Shown: positions 27,369 to 36,500, counted from the stretch's first letter. The stretch is DNA of 64,000 bases from Microbacterium sp. SORGH_AS_0888 (GCF_030818905.1 NZ_JAUTAZ010000001.1:1550001-1614000); one strand, 5' to 3'. Notes: generated from the letters alone by a model not told the origin. Made by a program: numbers and translations.

Positions 27369-28211
27369 TCAGCCGAGGGGGCGGCCGAGCACGACGCTCG
27401 CCGCGGAGGGGCGCCAGTGGCGGGCCACGTACTGGACGGCCTCGTCGACGCCGAGCGCACGGCTGGAGTTGCCCACGCGCACCCACAGGTCGGTCGCCGT
27501 GCCCCCGTTCTTGGGCTGCGTGAGGTAGACGGGCCCCATCGCCGGGCGACACTGGACGACGCACACGAGCGCGTCCCGCTCGCCGACCGGCACGAACCGG
27601 ATGCGCGGCAGGGCCGCCGCGTTGCGGCCGAGGGTCTGCGACAGCATGTCGCGCAGCCACAGCTCGAAGCGGTCCTCGTCCGCCGTGCGCAGCGTCGCGA
27701 AGTCACGCTCGAGACCGACCGGCTCCCCCGCGTCGTCCACGCCGATCACGAGCGTGCCGCCGCGCGAGTTCAGGAAGGCCGCGATCGACTTGGCGACGGC
27801 GATCTCCATGCGCGGGTCCTTGCGCTCCTCGCGCACGTTCCAGCGCGAGGTCTCCTTGAACTCGACGCGGTCGGTCTCGCCGCCCGCGAGCAGGGCCGCC
27901 ACATCCGGGCTCCCCCAGCCGCGACGCAGCGCCGCGACGACGGCGGCGACCAGGACAGAGAGCCCGAGGCTCGCCCCCGCCGACAGCAGGAGCGTCGTGG
28001 GCACCCACAGCCGCGACCCGCCGAACAGCCATGCCGACAGCAGGAGCCCGATGCTGACCCCGAGCACGCCGATCACGGTCATGACCGACACGCTCAGCGA
28101 TCGCGCCGCGCCGAACAGGCGCCGCAGCACGATCGCGATGACCCAGGCCACCAGCAGCACGACGGGCAGTGCGAGCGCCGTCTCGACCGGCGCCGACAGG
28201 CCCGACTCCAC
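27369..28211 (-). CDS. Membrane-anchored AlbA_2 (Schlafen-like) domain protein
   Basis: A 280-residue protein. Residues 10-100 hold three hydrophobic helices (for example ALPVVLLVAWVIAIVLRRLF, then LSVSVMTVIGVLGVSIGLLL). The rest is an AlbA_2/divergent AAA-4 domain, marked by the opening ETDRVEFKETSRWNV, the repeat MEIAVAKSIAAFLNSRGGTL and VIGVDDAGEPVGLERDF. AlbA_2 domains bind nucleic acid or act in RNA cleavage and regulation in Schlafen relatives; here it would face the cytoplasm at the membrane. GTG at 28211 lies 14 bases after the stop of the NUDIX-like gene, so the two are probably cotranscribed. The membrane-domain fusion is unusual to me. Confidence 0.75.
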   Translation of the reverse strand: MESGLSAPVETALALPVVLLVAWVIAIVLRRLFGAARSLSVSVMTVIGVLGVSIGLLLSAWLFGGSRLWVPTTLLLSAGASLGLSVLVAAVVAALRRGWGSPDVAALLAGGETDRVEFKETSRWNVREERKDPRMEIAVAKSIAAFLNSRGGTLVIGVDDAGEPVGLERDFATLRTADEDRFELWLRDMLSQTLGRNAAALPRIRFVPVGERDALVCVVQCRPAMGPVYLTQPKNGGTATDLWVRVGNSSRALGVDEAVQYVARHWRPSAASVVLGRPLG

Positions 28212-28225
28212 GGTGTCGGCCGTTC

Positions 28226-28855
28226 TCAGCGCAGCGCGCCGACGCTGGCGAGGCCCAGACGCACGAGCGTGCCCCTGCCCCCCTCCATCTCGGCGGCGAG
28301 ACTGTCGGAGGCGGCCTCGGCCGGGTCCATCCAGGTGACCTCCAGCGCATCCTGACGCGGCTCGCACGTGCCGGTGACGGGGACGATGAAGGCGAGCGAC
28401 ACGGCGTGCTGCCGATCGTCGTGGAAGGCGCTGACGCCGGGGATCGGGAAGTACTCCGCGACCGTGAACGGCGCCGGCTGCGGCGGCAGCAGCGGGAAGG
28501 CCATGGGCCCGAGGTCGTTCTCGAGGTGGCGGAACAGGGCGTCGCGCACGGTCTCGCCGTAACGGACGCGGCCGGAGACGATCGTGCGGGTGATCTCGCC
28601 CATCGGGGTGGCGCGCAGGAGGATGCCGACCTGGGTCACGGCGCCCATCCCGTCGGTGCGCACCGGGATCGCCTCGACGTAGAGCATGGGGATGCGGCGG
28701 CGCGCCTCCGCGAGCTCGACATCGCTGAGCCAGCCCGGGTTGGCGGCATCCGCCGGCAGCGAGCGCCCCATCGAGCTCTCGAAGGCGCTGAGCGCGTCAC
28801 GACGCGACTCGTCGCCGGACTCGTTCGGATCGGGATCGGGAGTACGCACCGGCAT
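28226..28855 (-). CDS. NUDIX-fold protein, DUF4916 type
   Basis: A 209-residue protein of the actinobacterial DUF4916/NUDIX-like family. The core SDVELAEARRRIPMLYVEAI and VTQVGILLRATPMGEITRTI leads to the region where NUDIX enzymes have GX5EX7REUXEEXGU; here it reads SGRVRYGETVRDALFRHLEN, with RYGET in place of the usual box, so pyrophosphatase activity is doubtful. The C-terminal strands (VSLAFIVPVTG, ALEVTWMDPAEA) are NUDIX-like. ATG at 28855 is preceded by CAGGAG and, six bases up, by TATACA. It is followed closely by the AlbA_2 gene. Confidence 0.8.
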   Translation of the reverse strand: MPVRTPDPDPNESGDESRRDALSAFESSMGRSLPADAANPGWLSDVELAEARRRIPMLYVEAIPVRTDGMGAVTQVGILLRATPMGEITRTIVSGRVRYGETVRDALFRHLENDLGPMAFPLLPPQPAPFTVAEYFPIPGVSAFHDDRQHAVSLAFIVPVTGTCEPRQDALEVTWMDPAEAASDSLAAEMEGGRGTLVRLGLASVGALR

Positions 28856-28861
28856 AGCTCC

Positions 28862-28867
28862 TGTATA
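28862..28867 (-). promoter_or_regulatory. -10 element TATACA before the DUF4916 gene
   Basis: TATACA on the minus strand is six bases from the ATG at 28855; GGAGCT fills the gap. A divergent -10 element lies 38 bases away at 28905. Confidence 0.55.
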
Positions 28868-28904
28868 CCCCACCCGCGCCGGCGCGGACGTCGGCGCGGG
28901 TTGA

Positions 28905-28910
28905 GACAAT
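28905..28910 (+). promoter_or_regulatory. -10 element GACAAT before the esterase gene
   Basis: GACAAT ends six bases before the ATG at 28917 and no ribosome site is present, fitting a leaderless mRNA. Confidence 0.5.
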
Positions 28911-28916
28911 GACGGC

Positions 28917-29579
28917 ATGGATGCGACGCCACCCCTCGACGACGAGGCCGTGCTCCGGTCCGCGGACCCCGGCGATCCCCGACCCCTCGTCGTGCTGCTG
29001 CACGGCTACGGCAGCGACGAGCGCGACCTGTTCGCGCTCGTCGAGCATCTGCCCGACGCCTTCGCGTACGCGGCCGTGCGGGCCCCGCTCGCGCCGCCCT
29101 GGCCCACGCCGGGCCACTCCTGGTACCCCATCGAGGGCCTCGACGGCCGCGACGGCGGGCGGGTGACGGATGCCGCGGCACGGCTGATCGAGTGGGTCGA
29201 CGCGCGTGTCGCGTCGGATGCCGTGGGACTCCTCGGGTTCTCGCAGGGAGCCGCGGTGGCCATCCAGGCGCTGCGCCTGGAGCCTGCACGGTTCGCCTTC
29301 GCGGTCAACCTGAGCGGCTATGCGGCGCCGGGCCCGCTGCCGGGCGACGAGGCGCTCGCCGAGTCGCGACCGCCGGTGTTCTGGGGCCGCGGCAGCCGCG
29401 ACGAGGTCATCCCCGCAGCCCTCGTCGCGCACACCGTGCAGTGGCTGCCCGACCACGCCGACCTGAGCGGCCGCGTCTACACCGGGCTCACCCACAGCGT
29501 CTCGGCGCAGGAGCTGGCCGACGTCTCCGCCTTCCTCACGAAGCAGGCGGATCGGCTGGCCGGCGAGGCGACCGGATAG
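28917..29579 (+). CDS. Phospholipase/carboxylesterase-type alpha/beta hydrolase
   Basis: A 220-residue serine hydrolase of the carboxylesterase/phospholipase family (PF02230). The nucleophile Ser is in LLGFSQGAAVAIQAL, the oxyanion-hole motif is LLHGYGSDERDLF, the acid is probably the Asp in SRDEVIP, and the catalytic His is in LTHSVSAQEL. Short-chain ester or lysophospholipid substrates are likely. It has no signal peptide. It is divergent from the DUF4916 gene with a leaderless-type promoter and ends 140 bases before the oxygenase operon. Confidence 0.88.
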   Translation: MDATPPLDDEAVLRSADPGDPRPLVVLLHGYGSDERDLFALVEHLPDAFAYAAVRAPLAPPWPTPGHSWYPIEGLDGRDGGRVTDAAARLIEWVDARVASDAVGLLGFSQGAAVAIQALRLEPARFAFAVNLSGYAAPGPLPGDEALAESRPPVFWGRGSRDEVIPAALVAHTVQWLPDHADLSGRVYTGLTHSVSAQELADVSAFLTKQADRLAGEATG

Positions 29580-29640
29580 CGGCCGACGCACCACGGCGGC
29601 GCACGGACGCACACGCACGGCACCGGCGCCGCGGAGCCGC

Positions 29641-29646
29641 TATGAT
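29641..29646 (+). promoter_or_regulatory. -10 element TATGAT before the oxygenase/ATP-grasp/racemase operon
   Basis: TATGAT is a good -10 hexamer 73 bases before the ATG at 29720; the -35 region is not recognisable. A GGGGAAGGA ribosome site is present at the gene, so this would be a leadered mRNA. Confidence 0.4.
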
Positions 29647-29719
29647 CGCGGCGGGGAGAACCGATCCGTCGTCGTTGCGCCGGGGCAGACCGAGGCCGGT
29701 TCCTGGGGAAGGACAACGA

Positions 29720-30700
29720 ATGATCGAGCGCACGATCGCGCCAGAGGTCGCCGAGGTGTTCATCGGGCTCGCCCGGGGTCGACGAGGCCTGTACCGCGAC
29801 GACGACCAGCTCGAGCAGCTGATCGCCGACGCGAAGGCGGCGCTCGAGACGGCCGATCCCGAGACGGTGGAGATCATCCGCCGGTTCGCCCGCGCCGAGG
29901 TGCCCGACGGGGGCGTGCTCTTCCACGGCCTCCTCGTCGACCAGGAGCAGATGGGCGAGAGCCCGCGCAACGCGGCCGACTTCGAGGAGAAGGACCGCGA
30001 CCCGGTCACGGAGGCGGCGCTGCTCGCCTTCGCCGCCGCGGCCGGCGAGGTCTTCGCGTTCGCGCGCCAGCACCGCGGCCAGATCGTGCAGAACGTGACC
30101 CCCGTGCCGGGCCACGAGTACGACGCGGTCGGAACCGGCAGCCGGAGCCTGCTCGACTGGCACTCCGAGGACGCGTTCGACGACGCGCACCCGCAGTTCG
30201 TCGGACTCTTCTGCGTGCGCGGCGACGAGCGCGTGCAGACCGCGCTCGCCCCGGTCGACCGCATCGCGCTGAGCGACGAGGACGAGGCCGTGCTGCGCCA
30301 GCCGCGATTCATGCACGGAATCGACAAGGCCTCCGGCGGAACCGGCCGCCCCGAGGACGGCGTCCAGGGCGCCGCCCTGTACGGCGACGACGGCAAGCGC
30401 TTCGTCCGCATCGACACGGACTGCGCCGCGGCCGTGGCGGGCGACGAGGAGGCCGCGGCCGCGCTCCAGCGCTTCCACGACGGCGCCGACGCGGAGGGCG
30501 TGTACGTCACGCTCGGAGCCGGCGACATCCTCCTGTTCGACAACCGCAGGGTGATGCACGCACGCACTCCCTTCGAGCCCCGGTACGATGGCACGGATCG
30601 GTGGCTGCAGCGCGTCATCATCACCGACGACCTCGGTCGTTCCGAGGGGCGCCGCAGCGTCCGCCCCCGCGTCGTCGAGAACGAGCTCCTGAACGCCTGA
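29720..30700 (+). CDS. Clavaminate synthase/asparagine oxygenase-like Fe(II)/2-oxoglutarate dioxygenase
   Basis: A 326-residue dioxygenase of the TauD/clavaminate-synthase branch. Iron ligands are visible as H148 and E150 (LLDWHSEDAF; the His-x-Glu form is typical of clavaminate synthase, AsnO and VioC) and H280 (RRVMHARTPF). The 2-oxoglutarate Arg is in RYDGTDRWLQR. These relatives hydroxylate the beta-carbon of free amino acids such as Asn or Arg, so a free or activated amino acid is the likely substrate. It is the first gene of a four-gene operon with an ATP-grasp enzyme (25 bases later) and two racemase homologues. In Microbacterium a glutamate hydroxylase for 3-hydroxyglutamate of the cell wall is one possible role; that is inference. 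Confidence 0.85.
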   Translation: MIERTIAPEVAEVFIGLARGRRGLYRDDDQLEQLIADAKAALETADPETVEIIRRFARAEVPDGGVLFHGLLVDQEQMGESPRNAADFEEKDRDPVTEAALLAFAAAAGEVFAFARQHRGQIVQNVTPVPGHEYDAVGTGSRSLLDWHSEDAFDDAHPQFVGLFCVRGDERVQTALAPVDRIALSDEDEAVLRQPRFMHGIDKASGGTGRPEDGVQGAALYGDDGKRFVRIDTDCAAAVAGDEEAAAALQRFHDGADAEGVYVTLGAGDILLFDNRRVMHARTPFEPRYDGTDRWLQRVIITDDLGRSEGRRSVRPRVVENELLNA

Positions 30701-30725
30701 TCCCGGCGACACGGGATCGCCACAT

Positions 30726-31751
30726 ATGCATTCACGTTTCCGTGGGATCGCCCGCCAGGTCGGCTACATGAAGTGGCGGCTGCAGAACATCGACGTGCGC
30801 TCGGTCCTCGAGCGCGCCACCGAGGTGTCGGAGCACTTCGGCAGGTGGAGGCCGGCGATCGTCGCCGACATGTTCTGGCAGGCCTCGTTCCATCAGGTGG
30901 GCTTCCAGGACTACGTCGACTACGACTTCGCGATCCTGAACCGTGCGGAGCGGCGCACGATGATGACGCATCCCTACTCGAACCAGTACTCGGCGCAGCT
31001 GGACCACCCCGACTACCGCCACATCTTCCACGACAAGTGGGAGTTCGACCGCGTGTTCGCACCCCACATCCGGCGGGAGTGGATGCTGCTGGAGCCCGGC
31101 AACGCCGCAGAGCTGCGCGCATTCGCGGAACGCCACCCGGTGCTGATCACGAAGCTGCAGCTCGGGCAGTCGGGAAGCGCGATCCGCCGCTACTTCGCCG
31201 GCGACGTCGAGGACTGGGACGCCTTCCACGCCGAGCTCATGGAGCGCGGCGAGCGACTCATCGAGGAGAACATCGAACAGCACCCGGACCTCGCGGCCGT
31301 CTGCCCGGGCACCGTCAACTCGACGCGCGTGGTCGCGTACTTCGACGGCGAGAAGACGCACATCCTCGCCGTCGCGCAGAAGTTCGGACGCGGCCAGGTG
31401 GCCGACCAGATGGACTTCGGCGGCTTCTACACGATGCTCGACCCCGAGACCGGCAAGGCGCTCGGCGGCGGGTACGACTCGCACGCGCACGTGCACGAGG
31501 TGCACCCGGACAGCGGGTTCCGCATCGCCGACTTCCAGCTGCCGATGTTCGACGAGGTCGTCGCCTTCATCGACACCGTGGCCCGTCACGTGCCGCAGGT
31601 GCCCTACGTCGGGTGGGACATCGCGATGACCCCGGACGGCCCGGACCTCATCGAGGGCAACTGGGCCACCGGCGTCTACGAGAACAAGCCGAGCGTGCTC
31701 GGGATCCGCACCGGCCACCGTCCGCGGTACCAGAAGGCGATCGGCTTTTGA
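30726..31751 (+). CDS. ATP-grasp enzyme, sugar-transfer-associated type (PF14397-like)
   Basis: A 341-residue ATP-grasp protein. The best markers are VGWDIAMTPDGPDLIEGN, which carries the Mg/ATP ligands Asp, Glu and Asn near the C-terminus, and LITKLQLGQSGSAIRRYF in the middle. PF14397 was described as linked to cell-surface polysaccharide synthesis, and ATP-grasp enzymes generally join a carboxylate to an amine or thiol. Here it follows an amino-acid oxygenase and its stop overlaps the first racemase-like gene (TTG inside TTTTGA), so ligation of a D- or hydroxy-amino acid is plausible. No signal peptide or clear membrane helix is seen. No ribosome site is obvious before the ATG at 30726. Confidence 0.82.
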   Translation: MHSRFRGIARQVGYMKWRLQNIDVRSVLERATEVSEHFGRWRPAIVADMFWQASFHQVGFQDYVDYDFAILNRAERRTMMTHPYSNQYSAQLDHPDYRHIFHDKWEFDRVFAPHIRREWMLLEPGNAAELRAFAERHPVLITKLQLGQSGSAIRRYFAGDVEDWDAFHAELMERGERLIEENIEQHPDLAAVCPGTVNSTRVVAYFDGEKTHILAVAQKFGRGQVADQMDFGGFYTMLDPETGKALGGGYDSHAHVHEVHPDSGFRIADFQLPMFDEVVAFIDTVARHVPQVPYVGWDIAMTPDGPDLIEGNWATGVYENKPSVLGIRTGHRPRYQKAIGF

Positions 31752-32422
31752 CGAGCCCCACGGCCGCCCGCGTGGCGGTCTCCCGCGGGGCGCTCGCGGC
31801 CAACGCCCGACGCGTCGCGGCACACGGCGGCATCGCCGATCTGCGGCGTGACGCGTACGGGCACGGCGCCGGGGTCGTCGCGTCGGCGCTGTTCGACGCC
31901 GGGGTGCGCTCGGTCGTTGCCGACGAGCGCGACCGGGAGGCGGTGGCGCGCGCCGGACTCGCGGTGACGGATGTCTCGCCCACGATCGATCCGCGCGCGC
32001 TGTTCGGGCTGCCCGGCTCGGCGGGCGAGCCCGCGCTGCGGCTGTCGGCATCCGTGCTCTCGGTCAAGCGGCTGCGCGCCGGCGAGGGCGTCTCCTACAA
32101 CTACACGCACATCGCCCCGCGCGACACGCGCATCGCGCTGGTCTCGGGCGGCTTCGGCCAGGGCGTCGTGCGCGCGCTCGGCAACCGGGTGTCGGTCGAG
32201 ATCGGCGGCGCGGTGCATCCGATCGTGGGCCGCGTCGCGATGGACGTGTGCGTCGTCGACGTCGGCGCCGCGCCGGTGGCGCGGTTCGACGAGGTCGTGT
32301 ACTTCGGCGGCGCAGGTCCCGCGCGGCACGCCCTCGCCGAGTGGGAGCGGGCGACGGGCCTGCGCGGAACCGAGCTCGTGGGCGCGCTCGGGCTGCGTCT
32401 GGCACGCGAGGTGGTCGCGTGA
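31748..32422 (+). CDS. Short alanine-racemase homologue lacking the PLP lysine (carries the C-terminal domain)
   Basis: A 224-residue protein with two pieces of alanine racemase joined: the first strand-helix units of the barrel (1-70) and a complete C-terminal beta domain (95-224). The PLP motif VVKxDAYGHG reads DLRRDAYGHG, so the catalytic Lys is Arg33. About 130 residues of the barrel are missing. The C-terminal domain is well kept: GEGVSYNYTHIAPRD holds Tyr117, aligned with the catalytic Tyr that reaches into the partner active site, and PIVGRVAMD holds M165-D166. It cannot form an active site alone. TTG at 31748 overlaps the ATP-grasp stop and has AGAAGG upstream; GTG at 31772 is the alternative. 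Its own stop overlaps the next gene (GTGA). Pairing with the next protein is a strong inference. Confidence 0.8.
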   Translation: MTSPTAARVAVSRGALAANARRVAAHGGIADLRRDAYGHGAGVVASALFDAGVRSVVADERDREAVARAGLAVTDVSPTIDPRALFGLPGSAGEPALRLSASVLSVKRLRAGEGVSYNYTHIAPRDTRIALVSGGFGQGVVRALGNRVSVEIGGAVHPIVGRVAMDVCVVDVGAAPVARFDEVVYFGGAGPARHALAEWERATGLRGTELVGALGLRLAREVVA

Positions 32423-33465
32423 GCGGCGGGTCGGGCGCGCGGCTGCGGGTCGACCTGGGACGCATCCGCGCGAACGTCGACGCCCTCCGCGCGCGCATCG
32501 GGGACGCGGAGGTCATGCTCGTCGTGAAGAACGACGCCTACGGCCACGGCGTCGAGCGCGTCGTGGCGGATGCCGCCGCGCACGGCGTGGCCCGGTTCGG
32601 CTCGTTCGACGTGCCGACCGGCGTGCGCGCCCGCGCCGCCGCCGGCCCCGACGCCCGCGTGTTCGCCTGGGTCACGGTCGGACGAAAGGAGGTCGCGGCC
32701 GCGATCGATGCACGGCTCGAGCTCGGCGTCGGCGACCGCGACTACCTCGAGGACGTCGCGGCCGTGTCGCGCGGACGCGGCGTCCCGGTGCACCTGAAGA
32801 TCGACACGGGCCTGCACCGCAACGGCGTGCGCCCGGAGGACTGGGCGGGGTTCGTCGGCCGTGCCGCCGCGCTGGAGGCGAGCGGCGACATCCGGGTCGT
32901 GGGGCTGTGGAGCCACATCGCCGAGACGAGCGAGGCGGCCGACGATGCGGCCCGAGCCGAGTTCCTCGCCGGGGTCGACGCGGCACGCGCCGCGGGGCTC
33001 TCGCCGCGCACGCTGCATCTCGCGGCGAGCGCCGCGGGCTACGCGCGACCCGAGTTCCGCTTCGACATGGTGCGCTTCGGGGCGTTCTGCTACGGCGTGC
33101 GCTCGACCGACGGGCCGGAGCTGCCCGGCATCGCGCCGGCCGCGACCCTGCTCGCCCCGGTCGTCGCCGTCGACGCGGACACCGTCGAGATCGGCGTCGG
33201 CGCGCTCGACGGCGTGCCGTCGACGCTCGCGCAGCGCTTCGCCGTCGGCACGGTGGCCGGCGCACGCCGGGTGCGCGCCGTGGGAGACGTCTCGCTCACG
33301 GTCGAGGCCTGGCCGGGCGCGACGCCGGGGCAGGACGTCGCGGTGTTCGGCCCCGGCGCGCTCGGCGAGTCGTCGGCGACGACGCTCGCGGAGGCCATCG
33401 GCACGGTCGGCGAGGAGATCCTCGTGCGCGTCTCGCCGCTCGTCCCGCGCGATTACGTCGGCTGA
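32419..33465 (+). CDS. Alanine-racemase homologue with PLP lysine but an eroded C-terminal domain
   Basis: A 348-residue protein with a full PLP barrel. K37 in LVVKNDAYGHG is the PLP lysine, R134 is in HLKIDTGLHRNGV, and SHIAETSE, LHLAASAAGYA and FDMVRFGAFCYGV follow the family. The C-terminal domain is divergent: the SYGxTY block with the catalytic Tyr is absent (the region reads VEIGVGALDGVPSTL) and no MD motif is found where the preceding protein has one. Coupled by GTGA overlap to that protein, which has exactly those parts. Together they could make one composite site. The substrate may be Ala, Ser, Lys or Orn. This could instead be a PLP-binding protein that no longer racemises. Confidence 0.82.
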   Translation: MSGGSGARLRVDLGRIRANVDALRARIGDAEVMLVVKNDAYGHGVERVVADAAAHGVARFGSFDVPTGVRARAAAGPDARVFAWVTVGRKEVAAAIDARLELGVGDRDYLEDVAAVSRGRGVPVHLKIDTGLHRNGVRPEDWAGFVGRAAALEASGDIRVVGLWSHIAETSEAADDAARAEFLAGVDAARAAGLSPRTLHLAASAAGYARPEFRFDMVRFGAFCYGVRSTDGPELPGIAPAATLLAPVVAVDADTVEIGVGALDGVPSTLAQRFAVGTVAGARRVRAVGDVSLTVEAWPGATPGQDVAVFGPGALGESSATTLAEAIGTVGEEILVRVSPLVPRDYVG

Positions 33466-33470
33466 CCCCG

Positions 33471-33530
33471 CCGAGCCGTCACAGAACGCGCTTCCGGACG
33501 CCGTTTTCGCGCGTTTTTGTGACGGCTCGG
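33471..33530. terminator. Long hairpin after the racemase operon
   Basis: CCGAGCCGTCACA (33471-33483) pairs perfectly with TGTGACGGCTCGG (33518-33530); inside it AACGCGC can pair with GCGCGTT, and the right arm includes TTTTT. It lies 6 bases after the stop and works as an intrinsic terminator. Confidence 0.75.
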
Positions 33531-33577
33531 GGCGTGCGCTGTGAGCGCAACCCCGCCGGGGTGTCGGAGGGGGCGGT

Positions 33578-33583
33578 CATGAT
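33578..33583 (+). promoter_or_regulatory. -10-like element CATGAT before lhr
   Basis: CATGAT ends six bases before the GTG at 33590, fitting the leaderless pattern seen elsewhere and supporting that start codon. Confidence 0.4.
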
Positions 33584-33589
33584 GGAGGG

Positions 33590-36500
33590 GTGGATGAGAC
33601 GTCCGGCGTGCTGAGCAGGTTCTCGCCGGCCACGCAGGACTGGTTCCGCAGCGCTTTCGCCGAGCCGACCGCGGCGCAGGCCGGCGCCTGGGAGGCCATC
33701 TCGCACGGTCGGCACGCCCTCGTCGTGGCCCCGACCGGATCGGGCAAGACCCTGTCGGCGTTCCTATGGGCGATCGACCGCGTGTTCCGCGACCGCGGCG
33801 CACGGCCCGAGACGACGACGGATGCCTCCCCCCGCCGCCGCGACAAGGCTCCCCCGCGGACCCGCATCCTCTACGTGTCGCCGCTGAAGGCGCTCGGGGT
33901 GGACGTCGAACGCAACCTCCGCTCGCCGCTCGTCGGGATCGGGCAGTCGGCACGACGCCTCGGCCTCCCGGCGCCCGACGTCACGGTCGGGGTGCGCTCG
34001 GGCGACACCCCCGCGGCCCGACCGGCGGAGGCTGCTCGCGGATCCGCCCGACATCCTCATCACGACGCCCGAGTCGCTGTACCTCATGCTCACGAGCCAG
34101 GCCGCCGAGACGCTGCGCGAGGTGCACACCGTGATCGTCGACGAGGTGCACGCGGTCGCGGCCACCAAGCGCGGTGCGCACCTGGCCGTGAGCCTCGAGC
34201 GGCTCGACGCGTTGCTCGAGACGCCGGCGCAGCGCATCGGCCTGTCGGCGACGGTGCGCCCGATCGACGAGGTGGCCCGTTTCCTCGGCGGCGCCGCACC
34301 GGTCGAGATCGTCGCCCCGCCCGCGTCGAAGACGTTCGACCTGCGCGTCGCGGTTCCGGTCGACGACATGCTGCACCCGCCGCCTCCGCCCGGTGCCGAG
34401 CAGACGGCCGAGGGCGAGTGGTTCGAGGGCGGCGAGAGCACGGTGACGGGCTCGCTGTGGCCGCACGTCGAGGAGGCGATCGTGGACCGCATCCTCGCGC
34501 ACCGCTCGACCATCGTGTTCGCGAACTCCCGCCGGCTCGCCGAACGGCTCACGGCGCGCCTCAACGAGATCTACAGCGGGCGGCTCGGGATCGACCTGCC
34601 CGAGCCGACCGTCCCGGCCTCCGTCATGGCGCAGGCCGGCGCGACCGCGGGCGCGGAGCCGGTGCTCGCGAAGGCGCACCACGGCTCGGTCTCGAAGGAG
34701 CAGCGGGCCCGGGTCGAGGAGGAGCTGAAGTCGGGGGCGCTGCGCTGCGTGGTCGCGACGAGCAGCCTCGAGCTGGGCATCGACATGGGCGCCGTCGACC
34801 TCGTCATCCAGGTGGAGGCGCCGCCCTCCGCCGCCTCCGGGCTGCAGCGCATCGGGCGCGCCGGCCACCAGGTGGGCGAGACGAGCCGCGCCGTGCTGTT
34901 CCCGAAGCACCGCGGTGACGTGCTGCACACGGCCGTGGTGACCGAGCGGATGCTGGCGGGCGCTATCGAGGCCGTCCGCATCCCCCGCAATCCCCTCGAC
35001 ATCCTCGCCCAGCAGACCGTCGCCGCCGCCGCGCTCGGCGCGATCGAGGTCGAGCAGTGGTACGAGACGGTGCGACGTTCGGCGCCGTTCCGCACGCTCC
35101 CCCGGTCGGCGTACGAGGCGACGCTCGACCTGCTCGCCGGCCGCTACCCCTCCGACGAGTTCGCCGAGCTGCGTCCGCGCGTGGTCTGGGACCGCGACCA
35201 CGGCACCCTCACCGGGCGTCCCGGTGCGCAGCGCATCGCGGTGACCAGCGGCGGCACGATCCCCGACCGCGGGCTCTTCGCGGTCTACGTGGCGGGCGAG
35301 TCGCAGAACGCCCGCGTCGGCGAGCTCGACGAGGAGATGGTCTACGAGTCGCGGGTCAACGACGTGTTCACGCTCGGCACGACGAGCTGGCGCATCGTCG
35401 AGATCACCCACGACCGCGTCAACGTGGTCCCCGCCTTCGGGCAGCCCGGCAAGGTGCCGTTCTGGCACGGCGACGGACTCGGGCGACCCGCCGAGCTCGG
35501 CGAGGCCCTCGGCCGGTTCTCGCGGGAGGTGTCGGCGGCGACGCCCGAGAAGGCGCGCGACCGCCTCACCGAGGCGGGGCTGGACCGCAATGCCCAGGAC
35601 AACCTCCTGGCGTACCTCGCCGAGCAGCGGGAGGCCACCGGACACGTGCCGACCGACCGGACGCTGGTCGTCGAGCGGTCGCGCGACGAGGTCGGCGACT
35701 GGCGGGTCATCCTCCACTCGCCCTACGGCATGCAGGTGCACGCCCCCTGGGCGCTCGCGATCAACGCGCGCATCCGCGAGCGGCTGGGCGTCGAGGGCTC
35801 CGCCGTCGCGAGCGACGACGGCATCATCGCCCGCATCCCGGATGCGGACGCCGAGCCACCGGGAGCCGAGCTCTTCGTGTTCGAGGCGGAGGAGCTCACC
35901 CAGATCGTGACCGAGGAGGTGGGGGGCTCGGCGCTGTTCGCCTCGCGCTTCCGCGAGTGCGCGGCGAGGGCGCTGCTCATGCCGCGAACGAACCCGTCGC
36001 GACGGAGCCCGCTGTGGCAGCAGCGGCAGCGGTCGGCGCAGCTGCTCGAGGTCGCTCGCCGCCATCCGACCTTCCCGGTGATCCTCGAGACGCTCCGCGA
36101 GGTGCTGCAGGACGTCTACGACCTGCCGGCGCTCGAGGACATCGCCCGCCGCATCGGGGACCGCCGCATCCGGCTGGTGGAGACGACGACCTCGCAGCCG
36201 TCGCCCTACGCCCGCGACCTGCTGTTCGGCTACGTCGGCGCGTTCATGTACGAGGGCGACTCCCCGCTGGCCGAGCGGCGCGCCGCCGCGCTCTCGGTCG
36301 ACCCGGCGCTGCTCTCGGAGCTGCTCGGCACGGTCGAGATGCGCGAGCTCCTCGACCCCGACGTGATCGCCCAGTTCGAGCGGGAGGCGCAGCGCCTCGA
36401 TCCGGGCCGACAGGTGCGGGGCGTCGAGGGGGTCGCCGACCTGTTGCGGCTCCTCGGACCGCTCGGCGTCGACGAGATCGCGGCGCGGCTGCGCGAGGGG

